From Bacillus changyiensis (GTDB lineage Bacteria; Bacillota; Bacilli; Bacillales; Bacillaceae): DNA of 64,000 nt. This document shows, piece by piece, positions 18,625 to 27,148 of the stretch. The translations under genes were made by a program, and so were the position numbers. The notes beneath the pieces were generated by a model that saw only the letters and a program-made list of their open reading frames with translations, was not told the origin of the DNA and made no database searches. The stretch covers positions 248,001 to 312,000 of the forward strand of contig NZ_JAQFWW010000001.1 in NCBI RefSeq assembly GCF_027706145.1, read 5' to 3'. How positions within the stretch are numbered: the first letter of the stretch is position 1; every line of letters starts with the position of its first letter.

Positions 18625-19321
18625 AATCAGGAAATTGTGTGCGTCCTCGCACTGTATATGCTTGAGATGTACCGTATTTAGGGAGTTTTGGGATTATATC
18701 TCTGACAACCTTTCCGCGGATATCTGTGATTCTGACTTTAAGAGAACGAGTCCCTAAATGTGTGCCGACAAAATGATTGTACCTCGTTTTTTCCATTTTG
18801 ATCCATTTTCCATCTTGGTTGTATTCCATTTTCATAACCGGATACTTATGATTTCTGACTTGGATCGCTGCCCACCATCTGCTAGAGCCTTCTTTGATTC
18901 GATATGTAAGACTCCCAGTAATCGGGGCTTTGACAATTTTCCATTTTATATTGATTATTCCGTCTTTCATATTGCCAATTTTTCGAAAAGCATTTGTGGA
19001 AAGGTCAAGTGCTCCAGAATGGCCTTCAGGATAAAGGTCAGTTACATAAACGATCGTCTTTCCGCGGGGACCCTCGACTTGAAGATAAGCCCCTGCTAGA
19101 GCTGAGTTAACACCGCCGTAATTCAGATCTCTCGGATTGATAGCCGTAATTTCCATATTGGAAGGAATAGGATCAAGTAAGAAAGCTCCACCCGAGTAGC
19201 CTGAACCAGTATAAGTCGCATAGCCGTTGTGCCAATCATTGTATGCAGCTGAAGTTTGTGGGACACTGCAAAACATTATCAGCACTATAAAAATAAAACC
19301 TATATTAATCTTTTTTCTCAT
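18623..19321 (-). CDS. exlX: Bacterial expansin EXLX1 (YoaJ)
   Basis: Secreted cell-wall-loosening protein that binds peptidoglycan and cellulose without hydrolysing them; linked to plant root colonisation in B. subtilis. It has 232 residues: a signal peptide (about 1-25, ...PQTSAA), domain D1 (double-psi beta barrel) with TYTGSGYSGGAFLLDPIP and the catalytic-like Asp in VYVTDLYPEG, and domain D2 (CBM63) with aromatic surface residues in SSRWWAAIQVRNHKYP. Length and sequence match YoaJ closely. GAGGAGG precedes the ATG. In B. subtilis yoaJ lies elsewhere, so its placement next to yodB and gerT is a local rearrangement. Confidence 0.94.
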   Translation of the reverse strand: MRKKINIGFIFIVLIMFCSVPQTSAAYNDWHNGYATYTGSGYSGGAFLLDPIPSNMEITAINPRDLNYGGVNSALAGAYLQVEGPRGKTIVYVTDLYPEGHSGALDLSTNAFRKIGNMKDGIINIKWKIVKAPITGSLTYRIKEGSSRWWAAIQVRNHKYPVMKMEYNQDGKWIKMEKTRYNHFVGTHLGTRSLKVRITDIRGKVVRDIIPKLPKYGTSQAYTVRGRTQFPD

Positions 19322-19339
19322 ATAAACCTCCTCAATAAC

Positions 19340-19362
19340 AAGACTATTATAATGATAATCTT
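19340..19362. promoter_or_regulatory. Palindromic AT-rich operator candidate upstream of exlX
   Basis: A 23-bp imperfect palindrome (AAGA....TCTT arms, 9 of 11 pairs matching, central TATAATGATA) lies directly upstream of the exlX ribosome-binding site. It resembles a Fur-family operator in style but does not fit the Fur or PerR consensus well. Confidence 0.35.
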
Positions 19363-19491
19363 ATAGCTGTTAAAAGAGGAAATAGATCGATAGATTGATG
19401 GGGTATATAGAAGCAGATTCACTGATAAATGACAGGGGAGGTGATCATAGTAAAAAAGAGTAGCCCGCTCCTTCAAAGCAAGGCCTCAACT

Positions 19492-19959
19492 TCAATATGA
19501 AATCTCAATTTCAGAAAGGTTAAAGTCTTCATTTTTTAAAAACATCACCTCTAAAATGTCGTCTTTAAAAACGGCTTTTGTACCTTTTCTGCGTACAAGT
19601 GAGGGGAGAACAATTTTTTTTTGTTGCTCTTCTTCGGGATAGTTTTCTAATATTAAGGCTTGTGAAGTATGTTTAATTTTTATCAGATCAAGTTGTTCTC
19701 TTGTAAGTGGAATTTTAACAAAAATATGACTTACGGTTTCGAAAATATCAAATGGATCCGTTTCTTTCACAGGTGTTTCTTCTGTAAAAGATGTTTCTTT
19801 TGAAAGAGGATCACGAAAAGGAAATTGATCTTCGTACCTAGGTCCAAAGACACTTGTCATCACTTGATGGATATACTGTTCAACATCTTTCGGATCGGTG
19901 TTTCTAAAGCCGTTTTTAGAAAACTGCTGAAACGGAAAAAAACGTTGCCAATCAAACAC
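19492..19959 (-). CDS. gerT: GerT-like spore germination/coat protein (Hsp20-like fold)
   Basis: 155-residue protein from the GTG at 19959, chosen because AAAGGAAG is correctly spaced and the product then starts MFDWQRFFPFQQFSK like GerT/CotP-family proteins. The second half (about 85-155) looks like an alpha-crystallin/Hsp20-type beta sandwich (IFVKIPLTREQLDLIKIKH, LEVMFLK). In B. subtilis gerT is sigma-K dependent and lies near yojE, which matches this position. No internal motif proves function; the name rests on the start, architecture and location. Confidence 0.6.
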   Translation of the reverse strand: MFDWQRFFPFQQFSKNGFRNTDPKDVEQYIHQVMTSVFGPRYEDQFPFRDPLSKETSFTEETPVKETDPFDIFETVSHIFVKIPLTREQLDLIKIKHTSQALILENYPEEEQQKKIVLPSLVRRKGTKAVFKDDILEVMFLKNEDFNLSEIEISY

Positions 19960-20048
19960 GATCACACTTCCTTTCACATAACCAATTTTAGTATATGTTT
20001 GTCAAAAGGAATGGGTGAAGTCATCAACAAGAAAGGAAAAATGAACTT

Positions 20049-20975
20049 ATGAATCATGTAGATATTAAAGGGGTTTTTTGCGCTGCACTTGCGTATTTAT
20101 TATGGGGATTGTTTCCTCTTTATTGGAAAATGCTCGATCAAATCGCCGCACTTGATATATTGGCTCACCGTATTGTTTGGTCGTGTGTGTTTATGTGTGG
20201 AGTATTGTTGTTTTTGAAGCAGTGGCAGGTTGGCATGAAAGCCTTGAAGTCGCTTTTAGGAAACAAAAAAGCACTTGTTTCATTGCTTTGTTCCACTATT
20301 TTAATTTCAATCAATTGGTTTGTATACATATGGGCTGTAGGTCATGGTCATATTCTTGAAGCAAGCTTAGGTTATTATATTAATCCACTCGTTTCTATCG
20401 TGCTTGGGATTGTTTTTTTGAAAGAGCGGCTATCACGAATGCAGACTGGAGCTGTTTTAATTGCAGCGATCGGTGTGTTGATATCAGCCTTTCAATATGG
20501 TTCTGTTCCGTATATTGCGCTTATACTGGCTTTTACCTTTGGCCTCTACGGATTGGTGAAAAAAAGAACAACATTGACAAGTGCCATTGGGCTTACTCTT
20601 GAGACGATTATGATCACACCAGTTGCCCTATTCTTTTTGTTGTTTTATAGTCATTCATGGTATTCAGCCGCTTCCTCTGATCCGAAAATTTGGCTACTCC
20701 TATTTTTGGCCGGTGTTTTAACAGCCATTCCGCTACTTTTATTTTCAGAAGGAGCTAAAAAGCTTCCGCTGTATCAAATTGGAATCTTACAGTATATTGC
20801 ACCAACCATAACTTTATGTTTAGGGGTTTTCGTCTATCATGAACCTTTTAATAGTGGAAAAGCATTTACTTTTTCATGCATCTGGGCAGCGCTAATATTG
20901 TTTACTTTTTCACAATTCAATTGGAACAAACGAACAAAGCTGTTGTTAAAAAGGAAAAACGCACATCATTCATAA
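20049..20975 (+). CDS. yojE: RarD/EamA-family transporter YojE
   Basis: Ten-helix DMT-superfamily permease of the RarD type, 308 residues. The RarD core is visible: GVFCAALAYLLWGLFPLYWKM, DILAHRIVWS, NWFVYIWAVGHGHILEASLGYYINPL, and the late block AGVLTAIPLLLFSEGAKKLPL. The substrate is unknown (RarD is named for chloramphenicol sensitivity). It starts a cluster running in the same direction to bshB2, as in B. subtilis (yojE-yojF-yojG). An AAGAAAGGAAA site lies upstream of the ATG. Confidence 0.9.
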   Translation: MNHVDIKGVFCAALAYLLWGLFPLYWKMLDQIAALDILAHRIVWSCVFMCGVLLFLKQWQVGMKALKSLLGNKKALVSLLCSTILISINWFVYIWAVGHGHILEASLGYYINPLVSIVLGIVFLKERLSRMQTGAVLIAAIGVLISAFQYGSVPYIALILAFTFGLYGLVKKRTTLTSAIGLTLETIMITPVALFFLLFYSHSWYSAASSDPKIWLLLFLAGVLTAIPLLLFSEGAKKLPLYQIGILQYIAPTITLCLGVFVYHEPFNSGKAFTFSCIWAALILFTFSQFNWNKRTKLLLKRKNAHHS

Positions 20976-21018
20976 TCAACAAAGATCATGTATAATGAGA
21001 CTTGGAGGTTGATCAGTT

Positions 21019-21294
21019 ATGGTAGAAGAACCACAGCTTATTCAAGTTTACTTGAGCCTTTGGAAAAACCGAACGATAATTGAAAGATCAGAACGGTCAC
21101 TCATTCAGTTGATTGATGATGAACTGAATGATCTTAGAACCCATCCAAGGCTTAGAAAAACAAGGTTTGAAAAATATTTTCAATCCATTCGGCGAATTAC
21201 GAATTCCACGCTGGAACAAGATGTAAAACTAAAGCTGATTGAACTACATACAGAACGTCTACATGTCTTAATCAATGCAGAAAGCAGGGAATAA
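21019..21294 (+). CDS. Conserved hypothetical protein upstream of yojF
   Basis: 91-residue, charged, mostly helical protein (MVEEPQLIQVYLSLWKNRT...). No catalytic motif, signal peptide or membrane segment is seen. GGAGGTTGATC precedes the ATG. It lies 43 bp after yojE and 1 bp before the yojF start, so it is probably co-transcribed with the yojF-bshB2 pair. I do not recognise the family. Confidence 0.65.
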   Translation: MVEEPQLIQVYLSLWKNRTIIERSERSLIQLIDDELNDLRTHPRLRKTRFEKYFQSIRRITNSTLEQDVKLKLIELHTERLHVLINAESRE

Positions 21295-21295
21295 C

Positions 21296-21646
21296 ATGAA
21301 AGAAATAAATAAAAAAGATGTGCAGGCATCTTTGGAATCATTTTTGCAACAACCTGTTTATATCCATCTGGAGACAACGACCGGATCATATTCCGCACAT
21401 AAAAATGAACAGAGTATGACAGTAGTAGCGTTTATCCGAAATGCAAAGGTTCTCTGTACCAGTGCAAAAATCACAGGGGACGGACCTTTCCGTGCCGGTC
21501 TAAAAACAGAAGATGGATGGATATACGCAGAGGGTCTAACTGACTACACCATCGATCAAGAAGGCAGATTGCTTCTCGCCGGTCATTTACCAGAGGGCAA
21601 ATTAGCCATTTCATTTCAAATAAGCAAAGAGCCATTTACAGTCTAA
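21296..21646 (+). CDS. yojF: YojF, DUF1806 protein linked to bacillithiol synthesis
   Basis: 116-residue cytoplasmic beta-rich protein always found next to bshB2. I use the ATG at 21296, because it gives the usual family length and start and AGCAGGGA is upstream. Conserved blocks are YIHLETTTGSYSAHKNEQSMTVVA and AGLKTEDGWIYAEGLTDYT. The function is not established; its tight linkage to bshB2 suggests a helper role in bacillithiol metabolism. bshB2 begins 16 bp downstream. Confidence 0.92.
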   Translation: MKEINKKDVQASLESFLQQPVYIHLETTTGSYSAHKNEQSMTVVAFIRNAKVLCTSAKITGDGPFRAGLKTEDGWIYAEGLTDYTIDQEGRLLLAGHLPEGKLAISFQISKEPFTV

Positions 21647-21662
21647 AAAGAAGGTGTTATCA

Positions 21663-22328
21663 ATGAAAAAACATTTACTCGTTATTTTACCGCACCCTGA
21701 TGATGAATCATTCGGAGCAGGGGGCTTAATGGCTTTAAACCGCAAAGAAGGGATACCTGTTACATATGCTTGTCTAACTCTAGGAGAGATGGGCAGAAAC
21801 ATGGGTGATCCGCTTTTTGCTAATCGGGAAACCCTTCCTCTCCTCAGAAAGCAAGAATTGATCAATGCTTGTAGAGAATTGGATATCCAAAATTTACGAA
21901 TGCTCGGTTTTCGTGATAAAACCCTTGAATTCGAAGATGAAGAACGATTAGCAGACAAGATAGAAGCTGTTATTGACGATGTCAATCCAAGTCTGATCGT
22001 CACTTTTTATCCTGGTCACGGGGTTCACCCTGATCATGATGCTTGTGGGGCAGCAGTGATCCGTGCATTAGCTCGTAAACAGAAAGAAGATCGGCCAAGA
22101 ACATTATGTATGGCGATCACTCATCATCGGGAAGAAGTATTGGGCAAACCTGATGTTGTTGTTGATGTAAAAGAAGTTGCCAATATTAAAATGAACGCTT
22201 TAAAAGCGCATAAATCTCAAACAGAAGCTCTATTTAAAGAACTCGAGAGAAAGAAAGCAAACGGCCATCCGGTTGCACAAAGGTGGTTTGAAAAGGAATT
22301 TTTTTGGACTTACAAGTGGAATGATTAG
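21663..22328 (+). CDS. bshB2: Bacillithiol biosynthesis deacetylase BshB2
   Basis: Zinc-dependent LmbE/PIG-L deacetylase, 221 residues, which removes acetyl from GlcNAc-malate in bacillithiol synthesis. The metal-binding motif HPDDES is at about 12-17, and the second site HGVHPDHDACG at about 119-129. The ATG at 21663 is chosen because AAGGTG precedes it; three more in-frame codons upstream lack support. It is the last gene of the yojE-side cluster, closed by a shared terminator with convergent yojI. Confidence 0.94.
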   Translation: MKKHLLVILPHPDDESFGAGGLMALNRKEGIPVTYACLTLGEMGRNMGDPLFANRETLPLLRKQELINACRELDIQNLRMLGFRDKTLEFEDEERLADKIEAVIDDVNPSLIVTFYPGHGVHPDHDACGAAVIRALARKQKEDRPRTLCMAITHHREEVLGKPDVVVDVKEVANIKMNALKAHKSQTEALFKELERKKANGHPVAQRWFEKEFFWTYKWND

Positions 22329-22416
22329 TTATTTCATCAAAAAAAAAGCTATCCAAAAAGTGCAAAATGGTAAAAAATTTGTTTCAAAATTGCTGATACA
22401 TCAGTGTTTGTTAAAT

Positions 22417-22450
22417 GTAAAAAGGGCGTCCACTGGACAGCCCTTTTTAC
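22417..22450. terminator. Bidirectional terminator, bshB2 / yojI
   Basis: GTAAAAAGGGC (22417-22427) and GCCCTTTTTAC (22440-22450), with inner GTCC/GGAC pairing, form a long hairpin between convergent genes. The yojI stop codon lies in it. Confidence 0.88.
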
Positions 22451-23805
22451 ATACTATGCTTTTGTATAAACCGGTTTTGAATGGATTTGAGTCTGAAGAA
22501 AAGTCCAACTGCACCAGCAGCAAGTCCTGCAATTAATCCTATCCAGTAGCCATACGCTCCTAAAGAAGTATGCGTGGCAATTAAAATCCCAACAGGAAGC
22601 CCGATGATCCAATAAGAAACTAAGGCTGTAATAAGTGTATAATTGACATCTTTATATCCTCTTAGCGCACCTTGAATTGGTGCTGCGATTGCGTCTGAAA
22701 GTTGGAAAAACAATGCATATAGTAAAAAGCGCTTTGTTAAAAGTAACACATTGTCGTCCGCAGCATACATTCCGGCAATTTGTTGTCTAAACAATATAAT
22801 AATAAGAGCAGTCAATAATGAAAATCCAACTGCGATTGAGATCCCAAGGTAACTATATGTTTTAGCGTCTTTAAACCGTTCTGCTCCTGCTTCAAAACCT
22901 ACAACAATCGTTAATGTCATCGAGATACTAAGTGGAAGCATATACAGCAGTGTAGCGAAGTTCATTGCCGCCTGATGTGAAGCAATCGTCACTGTGTCAA
23001 AGTGGCTCATCAGCAAAGTGACTGCTGCAAAGATGCTCGTCTCAAAAAAGATTGCAAAGCCGATGGGAAGCCCAAGTTTCAATAGTTTTAGACTTTCTGA
23101 AAATGAGAATGAATGGAACGTCCCAAAGATCCTAAACTCATAAAAGGGAACTTTCTTATGAATAATGAACAATGAAAGCAAACAAATGCACCAATACGTC
23201 AATGCAGATGCTAAGCCCGCTCCGGCTCCCCCCAATTTAGGAAAACCAAAATATCCAAAGATAAATAAACTATTTAAGACAAAATTAATTGGTAAAGAAC
23301 ATAAGGTAATCATCATTGTCACCCTCGTCCTTCCCAGTGAATCAATAAAACAGCGCACAACGTTATATACAAACAGCGGTAAAATCCCTAATCCTAAATA
23401 TGATAAATATTGCCGTGAAATGAGATATACTTGATGTTCAAGCTGGAGTTTATCCAAAATTGGATCAATTAAAAAAAACCCTAAAATCATGACAAACAAG
23501 CTGAGAATCGCTGCGACATAAATCGATTGCATCACAGTATAGGGAACAGCCTCTTTCCGTTGTGCTCCCATCAGCTGGGCAACAACAGGCGTAACAGCCG
23601 TTAATATCCCTGCAAGCCCAGTATAAACAGGTGTCCACAAACTCGCTCCGATTGCAACGCCTGCGAGATCAGCGGCACTGACTTTGCCTGACATCACCGT
23701 GTCAAGAAACGCAATAAAGGACAATCCCACTTGTGTAATCAATATCGGAATAAGGATCATTAAAAATTGTTTTGTTTTTTCACTCAAATGTTTTGTTTCT
23801 CTCAT
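22447..23805 (-). CDS. yojI: MATE-family efflux transporter YojI
   Basis: Twelve-helix multidrug and toxin extrusion permease, 452 residues, normally Na+ or H+ coupled. The MATE signature is seen in ITQVGLSFIAFLDTVMSGKVSAADLAGVAIGASLW and in the second half FFETSIFAAVTLLMSHFDTVTIASHQAAMNFATLLYMLPLS. The ATG at 23805 is preceded by GGGGAACGC. Upstream, an ATAACG-N15-CGTTAT inverted repeat (23829-23855) surrounds a TATAAT -10-like sequence on the minus strand, so repressor control is possible. Confidence 0.92.
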   Translation of the reverse strand: MRETKHLSEKTKQFLMILIPILITQVGLSFIAFLDTVMSGKVSAADLAGVAIGASLWTPVYTGLAGILTAVTPVVAQLMGAQRKEAVPYTVMQSIYVAAILSLFVMILGFFLIDPILDKLQLEHQVYLISRQYLSYLGLGILPLFVYNVVRCFIDSLGRTRVTMMITLCSLPINFVLNSLFIFGYFGFPKLGGAGAGLASALTYWCICLLSLFIIHKKVPFYEFRIFGTFHSFSFSESLKLLKLGLPIGFAIFFETSIFAAVTLLMSHFDTVTIASHQAAMNFATLLYMLPLSISMTLTIVVGFEAGAERFKDAKTYSYLGISIAVGFSLLTALIIILFRQQIAGMYAADDNVLLLTKRFLLYALFFQLSDAIAAPIQGALRGYKDVNYTLITALVSYWIIGLPVGILIATHTSLGAYGYWIGLIAGLAAGAVGLFFRLKSIQNRFIQKHSM

Positions 23806-24189
23806 TATGCGTTCCCCATTTCTTTTGGATAACGAGAGAAATTATAACACGTTATTTGGAAAATGCAATGATCGCTTGCTCGATCATTAGCCTTTATTCT
23901 TGAAGAACTCGTCAAAAACAGATAAAATAAACGATTGTGCTGATGGTGAACAAAACCTAGTTGATCAATCTATCATATCGAAAAATATTATAAGCTATTA
24001 GAACTATTAGAACTATATAAATATATTGATAAATGCTGAGTGTTATTATATTGTTATAAAATACTTATTCATTTAGTAGTTTAAAGGGAGAATTTTGATC
24101 AAAAAATACTCAGATTTTCAGATGTTTCTTAGAAAAATGTATGGTATTGTCAATTTATGATCAAGTATTTAGAGAAGATATCTTGTTGT

Positions 24190-24216
24190 TGTATGTGTCA
24201 CGGCCTGACACATACA
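24190..24216. repeat. Perfect 11-bp inverted repeat
   Basis: TGTATGTGTCA (24190-24200) and TGACACATACA (24206-24216) flank CGGCC. No T run follows, so it looks more like an operator or RNA hairpin than a terminator. Confidence 0.6.
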
Positions 24217-24316
24217 TTTGGAGAGTTTGATAAAATCCCCATTAATTGACGTGCTTATCGTATTTGGCTTTGTTTGAATTAAAGAATGTGAGAAAGCCGT
24301 TCTTCTGACAATAGTG

Positions 24317-24339
24317 AAAAGGCACAAAAGTGCTTTTTT
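24317..24339 (+). terminator. Terminator-like hairpin in the cwlS upstream region
   Basis: GGCAC, AAAA loop, GTGC and six T residues. With no gene directly before it, it may end a short transcript or a cwlS leader. Confidence 0.55.
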
Positions 24340-24531
24340 GTAGTCTGTCTCATCTACCTTTGTTGTTATCTTCTGAAGACCACTCTTGCCCTAAAGCATT
24401 TTCCGCATAAAAGACGAAGATATGCGGCTTTCAAAACGAAAATTTTTACAGATGGCCTTGTTCAGGAAAAACGAAAACTATTTAATGAGTCTAAAAGTCT
24501 GTATTTTTATTAAAAAGTCATTAAAAACTAT

Positions 24532-24557
24532 TAACAAAACATAAAAAAGACCGATAG
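24532..24557 (+). promoter_or_regulatory. Weak sigma-D-like promoter candidate for cwlS
   Basis: TAAC, 14 bp, then ACCGATAG resembles the sigma-D pattern TAAA-N15-GCCGATAT. cwlS is a sigma-D/sigma-H gene in B. subtilis; the match is only partial. Confidence 0.3.
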
Positions 24558-24697
24558 AAATCGTGAATTACATTTTTTTCTTCAATTTCAAGGAGGTATC
24601 GATAGGTATAAAGACTTATTAGGTATACCTTGATCATGAGTGGAAAGTGGAATGGGATACATAGAGAAAAAGAAAATTCTAAGGAGGAGGTTATCAC

Positions 24698-25990
24698 ATG
24701 ATGAAGAAGAAGATAGCAGTAGGTTTGGCGGCTTCTGCAGTTGTCGGTACTTCTTTGGCGGCTTCACCTGCTGAGGCTCAGACGATTAAGGTGAAAAACG
24801 GGGACACTTTATGGAAACTGTCCACTGATTTCGACACAAGTGTTTCTGCGTTTAAATCAGTTAATCATCTTTCCTCTACAACCATCTTTGTTGGACAAAC
24901 TTTGCAAATTCCTGATGATAAAGCAGAAGACAAAGACATTAAAGTGAAAGATGAAAGCTCTAAATCAGATGAATCCGAATTGACCATTACGGTTAAATTG
25001 GGAGATTCTCTCTGGATGATTGCCAAAGATTACAAAACAAGTGTCAAGGAGATTAAAGACTTAAACGGTTTAGATAATGATCTAATTTATCCTGGCCAAA
25101 AGCTGATTATTAAAGGGAAAATAAAAAATAGCAGCCGTAAATCCTCAAGTGTCAAGCGGTTATCAGAGCCCTCTAGTAGTTCTAAAAGATCAAGTAGTAC
25201 ATACAAAATCGAGCTCGGAGATTCTTTGTGGAAAATTGCCAATGAAATGAATTTGACTGTTGCTGAGATTAAAGCAATGAACAATTTAAAATCGGATACT
25301 ATTTATCCAGGTCAAGTCCTTAAAGTGAAAGGCACAGTTTCAAAGCACAAGAAGTCGTCTTCGTCTTCAAGTTCATCTTCACGCTCAACGAAGCATCATT
25401 CAAACAGCTCAAAAAAGGAAACTTATACTGTTAAGTCTGGGGATTCCTTATGGAAAATTGCAAACATGATGAATGTGACGGTGCAGAGCATCAGGGAAAA
25501 TAACAATTTAAAAACAGATGTTGTATATGTTGGTCAAAAATTGAAAATTTCCGGCGCAACACACAAATCACATTCAACTCCGTCAAAAAGTTCTTCATCA
25601 GGCTCGGTTTCAAGAGGAACGATGGGGAGTGCAAAGGTTGAACGAATGATTGATGAAGCTGAAAAGCATATCGGTGTTCCTTATAGATGGGGAGGCAACA
25701 ATCCTTCAGGTTTTGATTGCAGCGGGTTTATTTATTATACCTTGAATAAAGTGACATCTGTCTCTAGACTAACTGCAGCCGGATATTGGAACAGTATGGG
25801 GCCGGTCAATGAGCTAAAACGAGGGGACTTCGTTTTTTTCTCAACGTATAAACCAGGGCCGTCGCACATTGGCATTTATTTGGGAAATGGAAAATTTATC
25901 AATTCGAATGATTCTGGTGTTACAATTAGCGATATGAACAATTCTTATTGGAAACAACGGTATCTCGGTGCAAAACGTTACGCATTTTAA
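24698..25990 (+). CDS. cwlS: D,L-endopeptidase CwlS (YojL), four LysM + NlpC/P60
   Basis: Secreted peptidoglycan hydrolase that cuts the D-Glu-mDAP bond and helps separate daughter cells. It has 430 residues: a signal peptide (1-27, ...SPAEA), four LysM repeats of about 44 residues (roughly 29-72, 94-139, 168-212, 243-287), each with a GD[ST]LW[KM] signature and separated by Ser/Lys-rich linkers, then an NlpC/P60 domain with catalytic Cys341 (FDCSGF) and His390 (PSHIGIYLG). AAGGAGGAGG precedes the start. Four LysM units plus P60 is the CwlS architecture. Confidence 0.93.
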   Translation: MMKKKIAVGLAASAVVGTSLAASPAEAQTIKVKNGDTLWKLSTDFDTSVSAFKSVNHLSSTTIFVGQTLQIPDDKAEDKDIKVKDESSKSDESELTITVKLGDSLWMIAKDYKTSVKEIKDLNGLDNDLIYPGQKLIIKGKIKNSSRKSSSVKRLSEPSSSSKRSSSTYKIELGDSLWKIANEMNLTVAEIKAMNNLKSDTIYPGQVLKVKGTVSKHKKSSSSSSSSSRSTKHHSNSSKKETYTVKSGDSLWKIANMMNVTVQSIRENNNLKTDVVYVGQKLKISGATHKSHSTPSKSSSSGSVSRGTMGSAKVERMIDEAEKHIGVPYRWGGNNPSGFDCSGFIYYTLNKVTSVSRLTAAGYWNSMGPVNELKRGDFVFFSTYKPGPSHIGIYLGNGKFINSNDSGVTISDMNNSYWKQRYLGAKRYAF

Positions 25991-26022
25991 AGGAGTACGG
26001 ATCTGTTTTTCATCGTTAAAAT

Positions 26023-26060
26023 GGCGTGAGTTCTGAAATGATAGAACTCATGCCTTATTT
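26023..26060 (+). terminator. Terminator after cwlS
   Basis: GGCGTGAGTTCT (26023-26034) and AGAACTCATGCC (26043-26054) make a long stem, followed by TTATTTG. Confidence 0.7.
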
Positions 26061-26101
26061 GTATTGTATGGACGACTTTTTTCTGAAAAAACACGAAGTC
26101 T

Positions 26102-26126
26102 CGGCACTTATCAAGGTGCTTTTTTA
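26102..26126 (+). terminator. Second terminator-like hairpin downstream of cwlS
   Basis: GCAC (26104-26107) pairs with GTGC (26116-26119), followed by six T residues. It may back up the cwlS terminator. The rest of 26127-26470 shows nothing else convincing. Confidence 0.6.
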
Positions 26127-26470
26127 AAGTGAAGACAAGCCCCACCAATATGTGAGAATGGAAAAACGAATTGCACATTAATATTTAGATTTTCAAGATG
26201 GGTATTTTAATTTGTAGATTAGGTTCATGTCCTTAGGTTTAATCTATCGAATCTGCCTGTCATCCGATCAAGAAGGTAATCGCTTGGGCGGCAAATATAA
26301 TAAATCTTGTGACCTCGTCATCCTCTTATTCGTATATGTTTTACTTCATCCCCATTTAACAAATCAAAATAAATGAACAATTTCGCATGTCTCCTATTTT
26401 TATGGAAAGGTTTATGAGACTTAGCACTTGTCTACAATAGAGAGGAAAATAACAAAGGGGGGCTTATCCG

Positions 26471-27064
26471 TTGAATTCATTGTACAAAGCGGTCTTAATT
26501 AGTATTCCGATTTACTTAGCAACAGGGTGTACACAGCAAAATGAATTGGAACAAAAGGCTGTTGAACAAGAGCATACAGAAACATTTAAAACGCAACTAC
26601 AACCTGTAAAAATCCCGCTCATTAAACAAGACGGAACAAATACAGGATTCATAGAAGTTTCTAAATCTGCCGAAAAAGGTCTTGATATTAGGGTTTCAGC
26701 TCATGACCTTCCACCTGGACTACTAGCTTTTCATATTCACGAAACAGGAGAGTGCAGAAAACCTGACTTTGAAAGCGCGGGTGTCCACTTTAATCCTGAG
26801 CAAAAGGAACATGGCTTTAATAATCCGAAAGGACATCACGCCGGTGATTTGCCTAATATTGAAATCGGTGCGGATGGAAAAGTCGATGTTGTTGTAAATG
26901 CACCGGAAGTCACCCTTGACGAAAACAGTAAGTTTAGCCTACTTGATGAAGATGGAAGTGCTTTTATTATTCATCAGCATCAGGATGATGATTTAACAAA
27001 TCCATCTGGGAACTCAGGTGATCGGATGGTTTGCGGTGCTCTTTTAAAAGACAGTACAAAATAG
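26471..27064 (+). CDS. sodC: Cu,Zn superoxide dismutase lipoprotein (YojM-like) with full metal set
   Basis: Membrane-anchored SodC-family protein, 197 residues. The lipobox LATGC places the lipid on Cys20. All canonical ligands are visible: His88 and His90 (FHIHETGEC), bridging His106 (GVHFNP), His114, His123 and Asp126 (GHHAGDLPN), and His168 (IIHQHQDD). The disulphide cysteines (95, 188) and the active-site Arg185 are present too. B. subtilis YojM lacks two copper ligands, as I recall, so this version is more likely to be a real dismutase. I chose the TTG at 26471 because GGGGGG is 8 bp upstream. Confidence 0.9.
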   Translation: MNSLYKAVLISIPIYLATGCTQQNELEQKAVEQEHTETFKTQLQPVKIPLIKQDGTNTGFIEVSKSAEKGLDIRVSAHDLPPGLLAFHIHETGECRKPDFESAGVHFNPEQKEHGFNNPKGHHAGDLPNIEIGADGKVDVVVNAPEVTLDENSKFSLLDEDGSAFIIHQHQDDDLTNPSGNSGDRMVCGALLKDSTK

Positions 27065-27148
27065 AATGAAGCAAACATATCAATTGAGGTCATGAACAAT
27101 TCCTTAGTATACTTGTGAATATGACGTTTTTAGAAAGGAATTATCTTA

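Larger units (their letters stand above)
23806..24697. other. Large gap between divergent yojI and cwlS
   Basis: No supported gene. In B. subtilis yojJ (cdaS) and yojK lie here; neither is present. Contents: an inverted repeat at the yojI promoter (23829-23855), a perfect 11-bp inverted repeat at 24190-24216 with a 5-nt loop, and a terminator-like hairpin at 24317-24339. A very short frame (TTG in the 24090s, about 21 codons, after AAAGGGAG) has little support. Confidence 0.5.

Noticed and set aside
19340-19362. Fur or PerR box at exlX
   Set aside because: One half-site resembles TGATAAT, but the 7-1-7 symmetry of Fur and PerR boxes is not met; kept only as an unassigned palindrome.
25100-25640. 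Repeats in cwlS as a CRISPR-like or DNA repeat array
   Set aside because: They are the LysM protein repeats and Ser-rich linkers of one gene, diverged at nucleotide level.
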